Origin: Schauerella aestuarii
GTDB lineage: Bacteria > Pseudomonadota > Gammaproteobacteria > Burkholderiales > Burkholderiaceae_B
DNA length: 64,000 bases
Assembly: GCF_009866805.1 (NCBI RefSeq)
Contig: NZ_SIZW01000043.1
Location: 124,001-188,000, forward strand
Direction: 5' to 3'
Position 1 is the first letter of the stretch. Every line of letters starts with the position of its first letter. A model generated the notes under the pieces. The model was not told the DNA's origin, did no database searches, and worked only from the letters and a program-made list of their open reading frames with translations. This document shows positions 35,254 to 42,969 of this stretch, one piece after another. Both the position numbers and the translations under genes were made by a program.

Positions 35254-35714
35254 GTCGACGCGCCTGGAAGGGGGGAGGGAAGCGGGGCGTTGACGGCGCC
35301 CGGGGGGGCAATGGCGTGCGCCGTCAGGACGGCCTGGCCGCTGGCATCGAGGTCGAGGGTGATGCGTACCCGGCCGTCCGGGATGCAGTCGGCATCCACA
35401 TGCACCACCGCGGAGGGGCCGCAATCGAAGCGCACCATGCCCACACGCCAAGGCAGCCGCGCTTGAAAATAGGGCTCGTTGCTATGGTGCAGCGTGGTCA
35501 CGGCAAGCAATTTGCCTTCGGACGAAACGTCGCGCCACTTCAGCGCGTCGCTCAGGCAGTTCACACATACTTCGCGCGGTGGGTATTGGATCGTGCCGCA
35601 GTGCGTGCAGCCTTGCAGTGCGAAGCGCGCCTGCGCCGCGATGGCATTCAATTCTTGCGCCTTCGCGCTCCGTGCGGCCGGCGGCAAGGCTTGCGTATCG
35701 AGGTCCGTGCTCAT
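35250..35714 (-). CDS. DUF35 zinc-ribbon/OB-fold partner of the thiolase-fold protein
   Basis: 154 residues from ATG 35714. A rubredoxin-like zinc ribbon is visible as CTHCGTIQYPPREVCVNC (C-x2-C-x13-C-x2-C), followed by the OB-fold (GKLLAVTTLHH, PWRVGMVRFDCGPSAVVHVD). DUF35 proteins are obligate partners of thiolase-like enzymes, including the ChsH2 part of the Ltp2 steroid side-chain aldolase. The ATG overlaps the thiolase-like gene's stop by 4 bases, so the two are almost surely one complex. Confidence 0.87.
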   Translation of the reverse strand: MSTDLDTQALPPAARSAKAQELNAIAAQARFALQGCTHCGTIQYPPREVCVNCLSDALKWRDVSSEGKLLAVTTLHHSNEPYFQARLPWRVGMVRFDCGPSAVVHVDADCIPDGRVRITLDLDASGQAVLTAHAIAPPGAVNAPLPSPLPGAST

Positions 35715-36886
35715 GCCTGCCCCCGCGACAATACCGCGGCGGCCGTACATAGCCCGCGGTCGTAATTGATCATGCCGAAGCCGCTGACCAAACCATGCTC
35801 GGCATCTTCCACCTGGCGGCCCTTGGCCGCGCCGGTGAGCTGGCGCATGGCCTCCACGATGCCGAGGTAGCCGCCCGCCGCGCCGGCCTGGCCCACGGAC
35901 AACTGTCCGCCATTGGTGTTGAACGGAAAGCTGCCATCGACGGTGAAGGTATTGGCGCGCACGAAGTCGGGCCCGTCGCCCTTGCCGCAAAAGCCCAGGT
36001 CTTCCAGCTGCATCATGTTGATGACCGGATAGTCGTCGTAGGCCTGCACGAAGTCCATGTCCCAGGGCCCCACGCCGGCCATGCCGTAAAGCTCATCGAC
36101 ATCGACCGTCCAGCCGCCGCGCATCTGGATCGGATCGTTGCTCCATGCGTTATGGCGCTCGATGGTCGAAAGAATGCGCACGAACGGAAGTTTCAGGTCG
36201 CGCGCGCGATCTTCGGTCATGACCAGATAGCCGTCCGCGCCGGCGCAGGGCATTACGCAATCGAAAAGATGAATGGGATCTGCGATCGGGCGCGCCTGCA
36301 TGTAGTCGTCCATCGAGAGCGGCTTCTTCATCAACGCGTGCGGGTAGCGCAGCGCGTTGTCGCGCTGGGCCACGCAGAGCTTGCCGAAGTCTTCGCGCAT
36401 GGCCCCCGTGCGGCGCATGTAATGCGCGGTCAGCAGCGCAAAACTGGCGTTGGGGCCGGCTGCGCCATAGGGATAGACGGCATCCTGGGCGAAACGGGAA
36501 AATGCGCTGATGGTGTCGCGAAACGAGTCCGGTTGATTGGTGTCGCCGGCGATGCAGGCGACGACGTCGGCGTCACCGGCTTGAACGGCGCGTGCGGCAC
36601 GCCGTAGCGCCACCACGCCGCTTGCGCCGCCCATGGGAATGTGGTCGAGCCACCGGGGGCTCATGCCCAGATGCTGTGTGAGCGCGACGGCGGTATCGGG
36701 AGCGAGGGTAAAACTCGACACGCACAGGCCGTCGATATCGGTTTTGGCAATGCCTGCGCCGACGATGAGTTCGCGCAGCACGCCGCCCAACCACCAATGC
36801 GCGCTGTGCGGCGAGAATCGAACGTACGGCAACGTGGTCGGCACTGTGGCGACCACGCCGGCATAGTCGCGGCGTGTGCGGCTCAT
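35711..36886 (-). CDS. Thiolase-fold protein lacking the catalytic Cys and His
   Basis: 391 residues from ATG 36886 (ATGA overlap). The fold is clear from GVLRELIVGAGIAKTDIDGL, RRAARAVQAGDADVVACIAG and GGQLSVGQAGAAGGYLGIVE. Where active thiolases have the nucleophilic Cys (about residue 90) the sequence reads IPMGGASGVVAL with none; the GHPxG histidine is Gln (SVGQAG); and the C-terminal CxG reads GFGMINYDRG. Thiolase chemistry is therefore unlikely. Cys-less thiolase homologues bound to DUF35, such as Ltp2, are retro-aldolases cleaving beta-hydroxyacyl-CoA. That function is an inference; SCP-x-like ancestry is seen. Confidence 0.85.
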   Translation of the reverse strand: MSRTRRDYAGVVATVPTTLPYVRFSPHSAHWWLGGVLRELIVGAGIAKTDIDGLCVSSFTLAPDTAVALTQHLGMSPRWLDHIPMGGASGVVALRRAARAVQAGDADVVACIAGDTNQPDSFRDTISAFSRFAQDAVYPYGAAGPNASFALLTAHYMRRTGAMREDFGKLCVAQRDNALRYPHALMKKPLSMDDYMQARPIADPIHLFDCVMPCAGADGYLVMTEDRARDLKLPFVRILSTIERHNAWSNDPIQMRGGWTVDVDELYGMAGVGPWDMDFVQAYDDYPVINMMQLEDLGFCGKGDGPDFVRANTFTVDGSFPFNTNGGQLSVGQAGAAGGYLGIVEAMRQLTGAAKGRQVEDAEHGLVSGFGMINYDRGLCTAAAVLSRGQA

Positions 36887-38511
36887 GACGTGACCTCGAC
36901 GCGCTTTTTCATCGCGCAGGTGTTCACGCATGCCTCGCTACCCACGAGGGTGGGTGCCAGGGTTTTCATCTCGCCGCGTTGGATCTTGTTGGTTGGGGTA
37001 AGCGGCAACGCGTCGACGAACGCCACATAGCCCGGCGCCTTGTAGTAAGCCAGTTGCGTGAGGCACCAGGTGACGATGCTGTGCGCGATGGCTTGGCGTG
37101 CCGCAGGATCGGTGGCCTCAGTGACGATGCACGCCAGCACCTCATCGCCGCGTACCGCGTCGGGCACCGCGGCCACGGCGACGGCGCGCACATCGGGATG
37201 GCGCGCGAGCACGCTTTCCACTTCCACGGCGGAGATGTTCTCGCCGCTGCGGCGGATCACGTTTTTCTTGCGATCGACGAAGCGGAACGCGCCGTCGGCT
37301 TCGCGCCGCACGATGTCGCCCGTGTGAAACCAGCCGTCGCGCCACGCGTCGTTGGTCGCGGCGTCATCTTTCAGATAGCCGGCGAAGAAGCCGAAACGCG
37401 GGCGATCGCCCGCGTGGCGGACCAGCAGTTCGCCGGGCTCTCCCGCCTGGGCGTCGCCGCCGTTATCGGTCACCACGCGCACGAGCACGTCGTCGCCTTC
37501 GGCCCCGAAGCAGCTCTCACCGATGTGACGCGGCTCGAGATGCGCCATGATGACAGCGCCGGCGCCCGTCTCGGTCATGGCCCAGGCCTCGAGCAACGGA
37601 AAACCGAAGCGTGCCTCGAACGGCCCTTGCAGCGCGCGGTCCACGCCCGCGCCGAAACCGAAGCGCACGTTGTGGTCGAGATCGCTGGCGGCCGGCGGGG
37701 CTTTCATCAGGATGGCCGGCATCACGCCCAGATAGTGCAGCACGGTGGCGCCGCTTGCCCGCACGCTCTCCCACCACGTCTTGGGATGGAAGCGATCCAG
37801 CACGATCAGACAACCGCCCGTCAACATCATCGCCATGGCCGAGTAGGCCATGGCATTCATGTGCACCAGCGGCAGCGGCGTGAGCATGCGATCGGTGCCA
37901 GGCTGAAGCGCTGCCAGGCCGCCGACCTGCGCATACCAGTGCCCGGCATGCAGAAAGTACTCGTTGGGCAGGATGCAGCCTTTGGGTCGCCCGGTGGTGC
38001 CCGAGGTATAGAGCAGTGCGCATTCGGTGCCGGCACCGATGGGTGTGCCGGCATGGGGTGCGGCAAACAACGCGGGCTTGGGTGCGTCTTCCGGCGCCAT
38101 GACCTGCAATGGCCGCGCGGCCTGCACCGCTGCGGCGTTGAGCGCAGCATGCCGGGACGGGATCGCAACGGCAATCGCGATCTCGGAATGAGCGATCAGG
38201 TATTCGAGCTCTGCGGCGCGCAGATCGGGGCCGATGGGCACCACCGAGACGCCGAGCGCATTGAGTGCATACCAGTGCAGCAAAAATGCAGGCCGATTTT
38301 CAAGTAGCAAGCCGGCACGATGACCGTGGCCGTATCCGGCAGCGGCATAGGCCGATTTCAGACGTTCGACGTCGTTTGCGGCCGTGCCGTAGGTGATCTC
38401 GCCGGCATCGATACCGTAGAGCGCCGCCGTTTCCGCCAAGACGCACAGCATGGGTCGGTCGCGCCACTGCGCCACCGATGTCTGAAAGGCTTGATAAACG
38501 GTAGCGTTCAC
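36883..38511 (-). CDS. AMP-forming acyl/aryl-CoA ligase
   Basis: 542 residues from GTG 38511, with AAGGGA 7 bases upstream lying over the previous stop. ATP/AMP motifs: LLYTSGTTGRPKGCILP (about 166-182), EAWAMTETGAG, WFHTGDIVRREADGAFRFVD and the C-terminal PLTPTNKIQRGEM with the catalytic Lys. It is of the CaiC/acyl-CoA synthetase type and should convert a carboxylic acid to its CoA thioester. A 25-residue C-terminal tail with two Cys (SEACVNTCAMKKR) is unusual. Overlap with the thiolase-fold gene suggests that the thioester is that protein's substrate, perhaps after ring or side-chain hydroxylation. Confidence 0.9.
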   Translation of the reverse strand: MNATVYQAFQTSVAQWRDRPMLCVLAETAALYGIDAGEITYGTAANDVERLKSAYAAAGYGHGHRAGLLLENRPAFLLHWYALNALGVSVVPIGPDLRAAELEYLIAHSEIAIAVAIPSRHAALNAAAVQAARPLQVMAPEDAPKPALFAAPHAGTPIGAGTECALLYTSGTTGRPKGCILPNEYFLHAGHWYAQVGGLAALQPGTDRMLTPLPLVHMNAMAYSAMAMMLTGGCLIVLDRFHPKTWWESVRASGATVLHYLGVMPAILMKAPPAASDLDHNVRFGFGAGVDRALQGPFEARFGFPLLEAWAMTETGAGAVIMAHLEPRHIGESCFGAEGDDVLVRVVTDNGGDAQAGEPGELLVRHAGDRPRFGFFAGYLKDDAATNDAWRDGWFHTGDIVRREADGAFRFVDRKKNVIRRSGENISAVEVESVLARHPDVRAVAVAAVPDAVRGDEVLACIVTEATDPAARQAIAHSIVTWCLTQLAYYKAPGYVAFVDALPLTPTNKIQRGEMKTLAPTLVGSEACVNTCAMKKRVEVTS

Positions 38512-38520
38512 GCGCGTCCC

Positions 38521-39015
38521 TTACATGAAGAGTTGAATATTGCCGAAGGCGGCATCGCAATTGACCAGATCGACACGTTTGAGGTGGATGCGCAGCCCTT
38601 CCGATGTGGCCACCAGATGATGCGTGGCCCAGCCCGCAAAGAGGGTTTGGCTGTCGAGCCGCGTTTCCACGTAATGAAAGGCGGTGCGCACCACGTAGCG
38701 CCCGTTATCGGGGTCGGCGGCTGGGTGATCGTGTTCGACCGTCGGCTGCTGCAGCAAGTGATGGCAACGGCTTTTCGGTTGCTGCGAGAAGGTGCGCTGG
38801 CCGGTCAAGCGCTCGACGCGCACGCGCAGCAGCAGCTTGTCCTCATACATCAGCGACGCATGCAGCCGCGCATCCTGCTGATCGCGGGCGAGCGGCATCC
38901 AGTAATGGCCGTCTTCGGTAAACAGGTCCAGCCAGGGTTCGAAGTCCAGTTCGTCGAGCAGGCGCGCTTCGCGGTAGACGAAGTCGATCAAGGCGGCGTT
39001 CGCGATCGCTGTCAT
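38521..39015 (-). CDS. Aromatic-ring-hydroxylating dioxygenase beta subunit
   Basis: 164 residues from ATG 39015, overlapping the alpha gene by 4 bases. It has the NTF2-like cone of dioxygenase beta subunits: LIDFVYREARLLDELDFEPW, LFTEDGHYWMPLARDQ, SLMYEDKLLLRVRVERL and the end GLRIHLKRVDLVNCD. Beta subunits are structural and influence specificity. It is clearly related to the second beta subunit at 45.6-46.1 kb (shared YREARLLDE/YAEARLLDE, YWMP, KRIDLV/KRVDLV). Confidence 0.9.
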   Translation of the reverse strand: MTAIANAALIDFVYREARLLDELDFEPWLDLFTEDGHYWMPLARDQQDARLHASLMYEDKLLLRVRVERLTGQRTFSQQPKSRCHHLLQQPTVEHDHPAADPDNGRYVVRTAFHYVETRLDSQTLFAGWATHHLVATSEGLRIHLKRVDLVNCDAAFGNIQLFM

Positions 39016-40403
39016 GAGACCGCCTGGGGCAGCGCGGCGCTGCTGGATGGCGGCTGGCTGGCGGTGGATTGCGCCACAGCCGCGGCTTCGGTCATACCCT
39101 CCGTCATGTATCGCGCCCAGGCACGATACTGATTGCGCATCTGCCACTCGTTGGTGCCGTTGGTGACCTCATTGCGCCGGCCGACTTCGGACGCGTCATA
39201 CAGGCGCCCGACGTTGACCCAGTCGCGACCCCGCGCATGCAGGCCTTCCTGTGCACGCTCATACATCTCGAGGTCGTCATGCCCGACTACCGAGGTGGGT
39301 GCGTTGATCAGGCGGTTGTACATGAGGGTGCGTTCGAGCAGCAGGTCGGGTGCGCCCACAAGCCGGAAGGTCCACGATTCCACCAGGGTGCGATTGGCGG
39401 CGAGCGGTTTGAAGATGCGCAGCGTCTGAATCGGCCCCTTCACCATGATGTTGGGAAAATAGACGGTGTTGTGGCGCACGTCGCCCAGAATCTGGTTGGC
39501 GCGCGCTTCGCCATAGGCCGCCGTCATGGCCTCGAAGTAACCGGGGATGCCGCTGTACGAGGCGTGAATCGAATCCGACACGCCGGTATGGCCGTGGCCA
39601 TTCTCCCAAACGCGAATGCCCATGCCTTCGAAGAACTCGTAGGGTGAGATGAACGGCGCAAAGAGTTCGACCGCCATCGGTTTGGGCGTGCCTTCGGGCG
39701 CCTCTTTCCACACGCGCACTGCCGTGCCGGCGGATGACTCGTGGGCCACCATGGGATGACAGGTGTCGGTCTGGTTATCGACCAGCATCTTCCAATTGCA
39801 GCCGTGCAGATAGCGCAACACCCCGCCCGCCACTTCAAGCCGGCCTTCGGGCGAGCGGTCTGCCATGTTGTCCAGCGTGGAAAGCGACTCGCCGAAGAAA
39901 TCCTCGAAGCTGTCGCCGGTGTCGCTCAAGCGACAGAAAACGAAGCCGCGATGATTGCGGACGTGGTCGACGCGGGCCATGCCCTGGGCAGCTTCCGAGG
40001 ATTCGAGCCCGGTGTTCTCGTAGCCTTTCTTCAGGGGAATCGAGAGCAGACTGCCGTCGGTCTTGAACGTCCACGCGTGATAGGGGCAGCGGAAGAATTT
40101 GCCGGTGTTGCCGCACACCTCGCCGGCGACCATCGTGCCCTTGTGCGGACATCGGTTGTAGAGCACGCGCACACTTTTGTCGGTGTGGCGCACCATTACG
40201 ACGGGCTGGTTGCCGATTGTGGTGGTGTAGTAGTCGCCGGTATTGGGGATCTGGCTGTCGTGCCCGACATACACCCAGGTGCGTGCGAATACATGCTCCA
40301 TCTCGAGGTCGAAGAGCGCGTCGTCGATGAACAAGTCCTTGTGGACTTCGGTTTCGCGCACCAGCGCGCGTACGGCTTCGGGGTTGTCGTGATAGTGGGC
40401 CAT
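39012..40403 (-). CDS. Aromatic-ring-hydroxylating dioxygenase alpha subunit, Rieske type
   Basis: 463 residues from ATG 40403. The Rieske cluster ligands are CPH at 85-87 and CPYH at 106-109; the mononuclear iron site is DTCHPMVAH (Asp213, His216, His221). These confirm a catalytically complete oxygenase alpha subunit. The C-terminal ~25 residues are Ser/Ala/Gln-rich. It would insert O2 into an aromatic acid to give a cis-dihydrodiol, using electrons from the reductase encoded 41 bases upstream. The true substrate is unknown; the ligase in the operon points to a carboxylate. About half the sequence positions appear shared with the second alpha subunit in this window. Confidence 0.92.
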   Translation of the reverse strand: MAHYHDNPEAVRALVRETEVHKDLFIDDALFDLEMEHVFARTWVYVGHDSQIPNTGDYYTTTIGNQPVVMVRHTDKSVRVLYNRCPHKGTMVAGEVCGNTGKFFRCPYHAWTFKTDGSLLSIPLKKGYENTGLESSEAAQGMARVDHVRNHRGFVFCRLSDTGDSFEDFFGESLSTLDNMADRSPEGRLEVAGGVLRYLHGCNWKMLVDNQTDTCHPMVAHESSAGTAVRVWKEAPEGTPKPMAVELFAPFISPYEFFEGMGIRVWENGHGHTGVSDSIHASYSGIPGYFEAMTAAYGEARANQILGDVRHNTVYFPNIMVKGPIQTLRIFKPLAANRTLVESWTFRLVGAPDLLLERTLMYNRLINAPTSVVGHDDLEMYERAQEGLHARGRDWVNVGRLYDASEVGRRNEVTNGTNEWQMRNQYRAWARYMTEGMTEAAAVAQSTASQPPSSSAALPQAVS

Positions 40404-40444
40404 GGATGGCCTCCTGTCAGGTAGACGATGTTCCGTAGGCGCGC

Positions 40445-41422
40445 TCACAGCGCCAGCACCAGACGGGCCGACTTGGCCCGCGAGATACAGATCTGAATGA
40501 CCTTGCCGCTCGCGCGCTCGGTATCGGACAAGTAGTAGTCGCGATGATCGGGAATGCCTTCGATCACATCGGCCTGGCACACGCCGCATTCGCCGCGCTT
40601 GCAGTCGACCATCGGATCGCAACCGGCTTCTTCCATCACGTCGACGATGGTGCGGTCCGCAGGCACGGTCAGCACCATGCCGGACTCGCGCAGCTCGACT
40701 TCAAACGGCTGGTCGCCCGCCAGGGGCGCCGGTGCGGAGAACAACTCGAAGTGCACGTGAGCGTCGGGCCAGTGGCGCGCATGGGCGGCGGCGATCACCG
40801 CATCGATCAGGCCTTTCGGCCCGCAAACGTACAGATGCTGATGCGGCGATGCGGCATCGAGGATGGCGTTCAGATCGAAGGCACAGGACGCGTCGTCGTC
40901 GGGGTGCAGATGCAACGCATCGCCGGTCAGTGCCGCCAGCTCGTCGCGAAACGCCAATTGATCCAGGCTGCGGCCGCAGTAATGGAACGCGTGCGCGCGG
41001 CCGGCTGCAGTCAGCGCCGCGCTCATCGATGCCAGCGGCGTAATGCCGATGCCGCCGGCGATCAGGATCGCAGCAGGCTCGCCCGCCGGCGCTTCATGCA
41101 ACACAAAATCGTTCTTGGGGCCAACCGCTTCGAGCGTATCGCCCGGCTTGAGCGCATGCATGTAACGCGATCCGCCGCCGCCTGCATCATCGCGGCGCAC
41201 GCCAAGGCGATACTCGGTGGGCGCGGCAAACGCGCCAGCATCCGCATCGGTCTGGACCAGCGAATAGCAGCGCGGCTCGTCGAGTCCCGGCACCTGCACT
41301 TTAAGGTGCGCGCCAGGACCGAAGGCGGGCAGGGGATCGCCCGATGCCAGCACCATGCGGATCGAACAGATCAACGGCGATTCCTGCCGCACTTCACGCA
41401 CGACGAACGTCAAACGCTGCAC
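40445..41422 (-). CDS. Dioxygenase reductase: FNR-type flavin domain plus C-terminal 2Fe-2S ferredoxin (VanB/phthalate reductase type)
   Basis: 325 residues from GTG 41422, preceded by AAGGT at 8 bases. Order is FMN/FAD domain (PRCYSLVQTDADAG, YMHALKPGDTLEAVGPKNDF), NAD domain (AAILIAGGIGITPLASM, LYVCGPKGLIDAV) and plant-type ferredoxin with Cys274, 279, 282 and 312 (CKRGECGVC ... QICIS). This order marks class IA reductases such as PDR and VanB. It is the only reductase in the window, so it probably serves both Rieske oxygenases. First gene of the long operon. Confidence 0.9.
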   Translation of the reverse strand: MQRLTFVVREVRQESPLICSIRMVLASGDPLPAFGPGAHLKVQVPGLDEPRCYSLVQTDADAGAFAAPTEYRLGVRRDDAGGGGSRYMHALKPGDTLEAVGPKNDFVLHEAPAGEPAAILIAGGIGITPLASMSAALTAAGRAHAFHYCGRSLDQLAFRDELAALTGDALHLHPDDDASCAFDLNAILDAASPHQHLYVCGPKGLIDAVIAAAHARHWPDAHVHFELFSAPAPLAGDQPFEVELRESGMVLTVPADRTIVDVMEEAGCDPMVDCKRGECGVCQADVIEGIPDHRDYYLSDTERASGKVIQICISRAKSARLVLAL

Positions 41423-41484
41423 GGCGCACCTTGATCGGTTGCGGCGTCTGTCTCGGCTGCCGATGCAAAAAACATGTCGCTCAT
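41410..41484 (-). CDS. Possible 24-residue leader ORF overlapping the reductase start
   Basis: ATG at 41484, with GAGGA 7 bases upstream, opens 24 codons (start MSDMFFASAAETDAATD, end GAPCSV) that stop 13 bases inside the reductase gene in another frame. The good RBS and the stop just past the GTG start would allow translational coupling. It matches no family I know and could be chance. Confidence 0.25.
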   Translation of the reverse strand: MSDMFFASAAETDAATDQGAPCSV

Positions 41485-41564
41485 CTCGTGATCCTCATGC
41501 TGCCGGCCGCCACCCTCGAAAGGGTGCCGCACCGCGTCTGCTGTGCTGTCAACGATGCATAACT

Positions 41565-41594
41565 AATTTAGGAGTCAACACTTTAGGTGTCAAC
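41565..41594 (-). promoter_or_regulatory. Promoter of the 14-gene operon with a two-copy direct repeat, in the 41423-41782 gap
   Basis: Minus strand: -35 TTGACA (41588-41593), 17-bp spacer, -10 TAAATT (41565-41570), about 140 bases before the reductase start. The sequence GTTGACnCCTAAA is present twice at a 15-bp period, one copy covering the -35 and the other the spacer and -10. Direct repeats of this kind are usual AraC/XylS targets, and the AraC gene is adjacent. The rest of the 360-bp gap is AT-rich with two ATGCAT sequences and no gene other than the possible leader ORF. Confidence 0.55.
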
Positions 41595-41677
41595 TAAAAA
41601 CTATGCATTTTCATGGATTCGAAAAATTTATCCGTTAAGGACCGTGCTGTATATATTGGTTTTCCATTAGTTCGGTG

Positions 41678-41693
41678 AGCGCGAAAACGCGCT
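41678..41693. terminator. Small perfect hairpin after araC
   Basis: AGCGCG-aaaa-CGCGCT is a 6-bp GC-rich stem with a 4-base loop, 90 bases after the araC stop on the minus strand. There is no T-run, so it is a weak terminator candidate at most. Confidence 0.3.
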
Positions 41694-41782
41694 AGGCGTG
41701 ACGGTCAGTCGCACCCGCCGATAGGGTTCGGCGTGCGTTGTGCGCCGTGCGTTCCCAGGCGCATGCGTCGGGCGATGACGCG

Positions 41783-42763
41783 TCAGCGCCGTGCCGTATC
41801 GCTGGGCAGCTCGCCGAAGCGTTGGCGGTAATACTCGGCAAACCGGCCGAGATGGAAAAACCCGAAGGCCATCGCGACCTCGGTGACGTTGGCACCGGCA
41901 TCGCGGCGCAGACGGTCGTGCGCCGCTTCCAGCCGCAGGCGGCGCAGATCGTTCATGGGCGTGGTGCCGCGATGCACCTGGAACAGCCTCGACAGCGCAC
42001 TGATGCTCAACCCCACATGCGCGGCGATCTCGGCGAGCGTCAACGGCTCGCACAGCCGGTGCCGCATGTAGTCTTCGGCGGCGGCCAGGCGGCGCGGCGC
42101 ATTGCACGGGCTTGCCCCGATTTCGCGCCGCCACGAGTTGGGCTGGTGATGCACCAGATGCAGGATCAGCGCTTCCTCGAATCGGGCCAGCCAGGCGCCT
42201 TGCGGTGCCGCGCGATCGTCCAGCAGCGGCAGCAGATTCACCAGCCCCATCATCATGCCGCGCCAGGCGGCGCCAACGGGCGTATCCAGCGGCATGGCCG
42301 GTTCGAAAGCCAAGGCGGTTTGCATGGGGCGGCCGAAGCTGCGCGCGGCCACCTCCTCGAGTCGTTCGCGTGGAATTTTGAGCATCAATTGTTCGCATCC
42401 GGCCTCCCAATGCAGCCTCACCGGCTGGTTGGGAGCGATCACGACCGCACAGGCGGGGTGCGCCGCGACGCGCGTACCGCCGCACTCGATATCGGCCCGG
42501 CCCGCGAGGGGCACTTGCACCAGCATGAAGTCCTTGAGCCGGTCTGGATCGATCGAGACTTCGGCGCCGTAACGCAGCGCACAGACGGTGAGCGCGCCCA
42601 GCCGGCCGCGATACAGGGCGGCATCGACCGCACCGGGACGCCAGCGCACCCGATGATCCTTCAGCGCGTCCGACACGCGGCGGCGGGCATCGTCGGCGTG
42701 AGTCGACTGGAATACGGGTCGGGCATACAGCGGGGCCAATTCCTGTCGCGACAGGGCGGTCAT
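41783..42763 (-). CDS. AraC/XylS-family transcriptional regulator
   Basis: 326 residues from ATG 42763. The N-terminal ~200 residues form an effector domain of the AraC-binding-like type (VQVPLAGRADIECGGTRVAA, HWEAGCEQLMLKIPRERLEE). Two HTHs make the C-terminus: LTLAEIAAHVGLSISALSRL and NVTEVAMAFGFFHLGRFAEY with FGELPSDT, as in XylS/BenR/AndR-type activators. It lies between and reads the same way as the 14-gene operon, divergent from the second Rieske operon, and probably activates both when an aromatic acid is present. Confidence 0.9.
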   Translation of the reverse strand: MTALSRQELAPLYARPVFQSTHADDARRRVSDALKDHRVRWRPGAVDAALYRGRLGALTVCALRYGAEVSIDPDRLKDFMLVQVPLAGRADIECGGTRVAAHPACAVVIAPNQPVRLHWEAGCEQLMLKIPRERLEEVAARSFGRPMQTALAFEPAMPLDTPVGAAWRGMMMGLVNLLPLLDDRAAPQGAWLARFEEALILHLVHHQPNSWRREIGASPCNAPRRLAAAEDYMRHRLCEPLTLAEIAAHVGLSISALSRLFQVHRGTTPMNDLRRLRLEAAHDRLRRDAGANVTEVAMAFGFFHLGRFAEYYRQRFGELPSDTARR

Positions 42764-42854
42764 GACGGTCTCCGCGAGAGGAGGAACGTTAGCCGGCGAT
42801 CCGGGATCGTTGAATTATGAACATTCGACAATTAAAAGAAATCCGGATGATCCC

Positions 42855-42869
42855 TGCATGAAACGGATA
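42855..42869 (+). promoter_or_regulatory. XylS/BenR-type half-site between araC and the second Rieske operon
   Basis: TGCA-tgaaac-GGATA fits exactly the TGCA-N6-GGNTA half-site reported for XylS. It lies 92 bases upstream of araC and 101 upstream of the binding-protein gene. A full second half-site at the usual 21-bp spacing is not present, only a partial GGATG about 20 bp upstream. Overlapping palindromes CGTTCGAACG and CGAACGTTCG at 42933-42946 may also be functional. Confidence 0.35.
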
Positions 42870-42969
42870 GAGCGGGCGGCGCCAAGTTCGTATCTTATGA
42901 ACGCAGTCGCAGTGCGGGAAACGAATCGCGGGCGTTCGAACGTTCGCATACACCACAGGGAAAACGCGC

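Noticed and set aside
41565-41594. Two 13-base repeats as the start of a CRISPR array
   Set aside because: Only two copies, with 2 bases between them and a promoter inside; no spacers and no cas genes.
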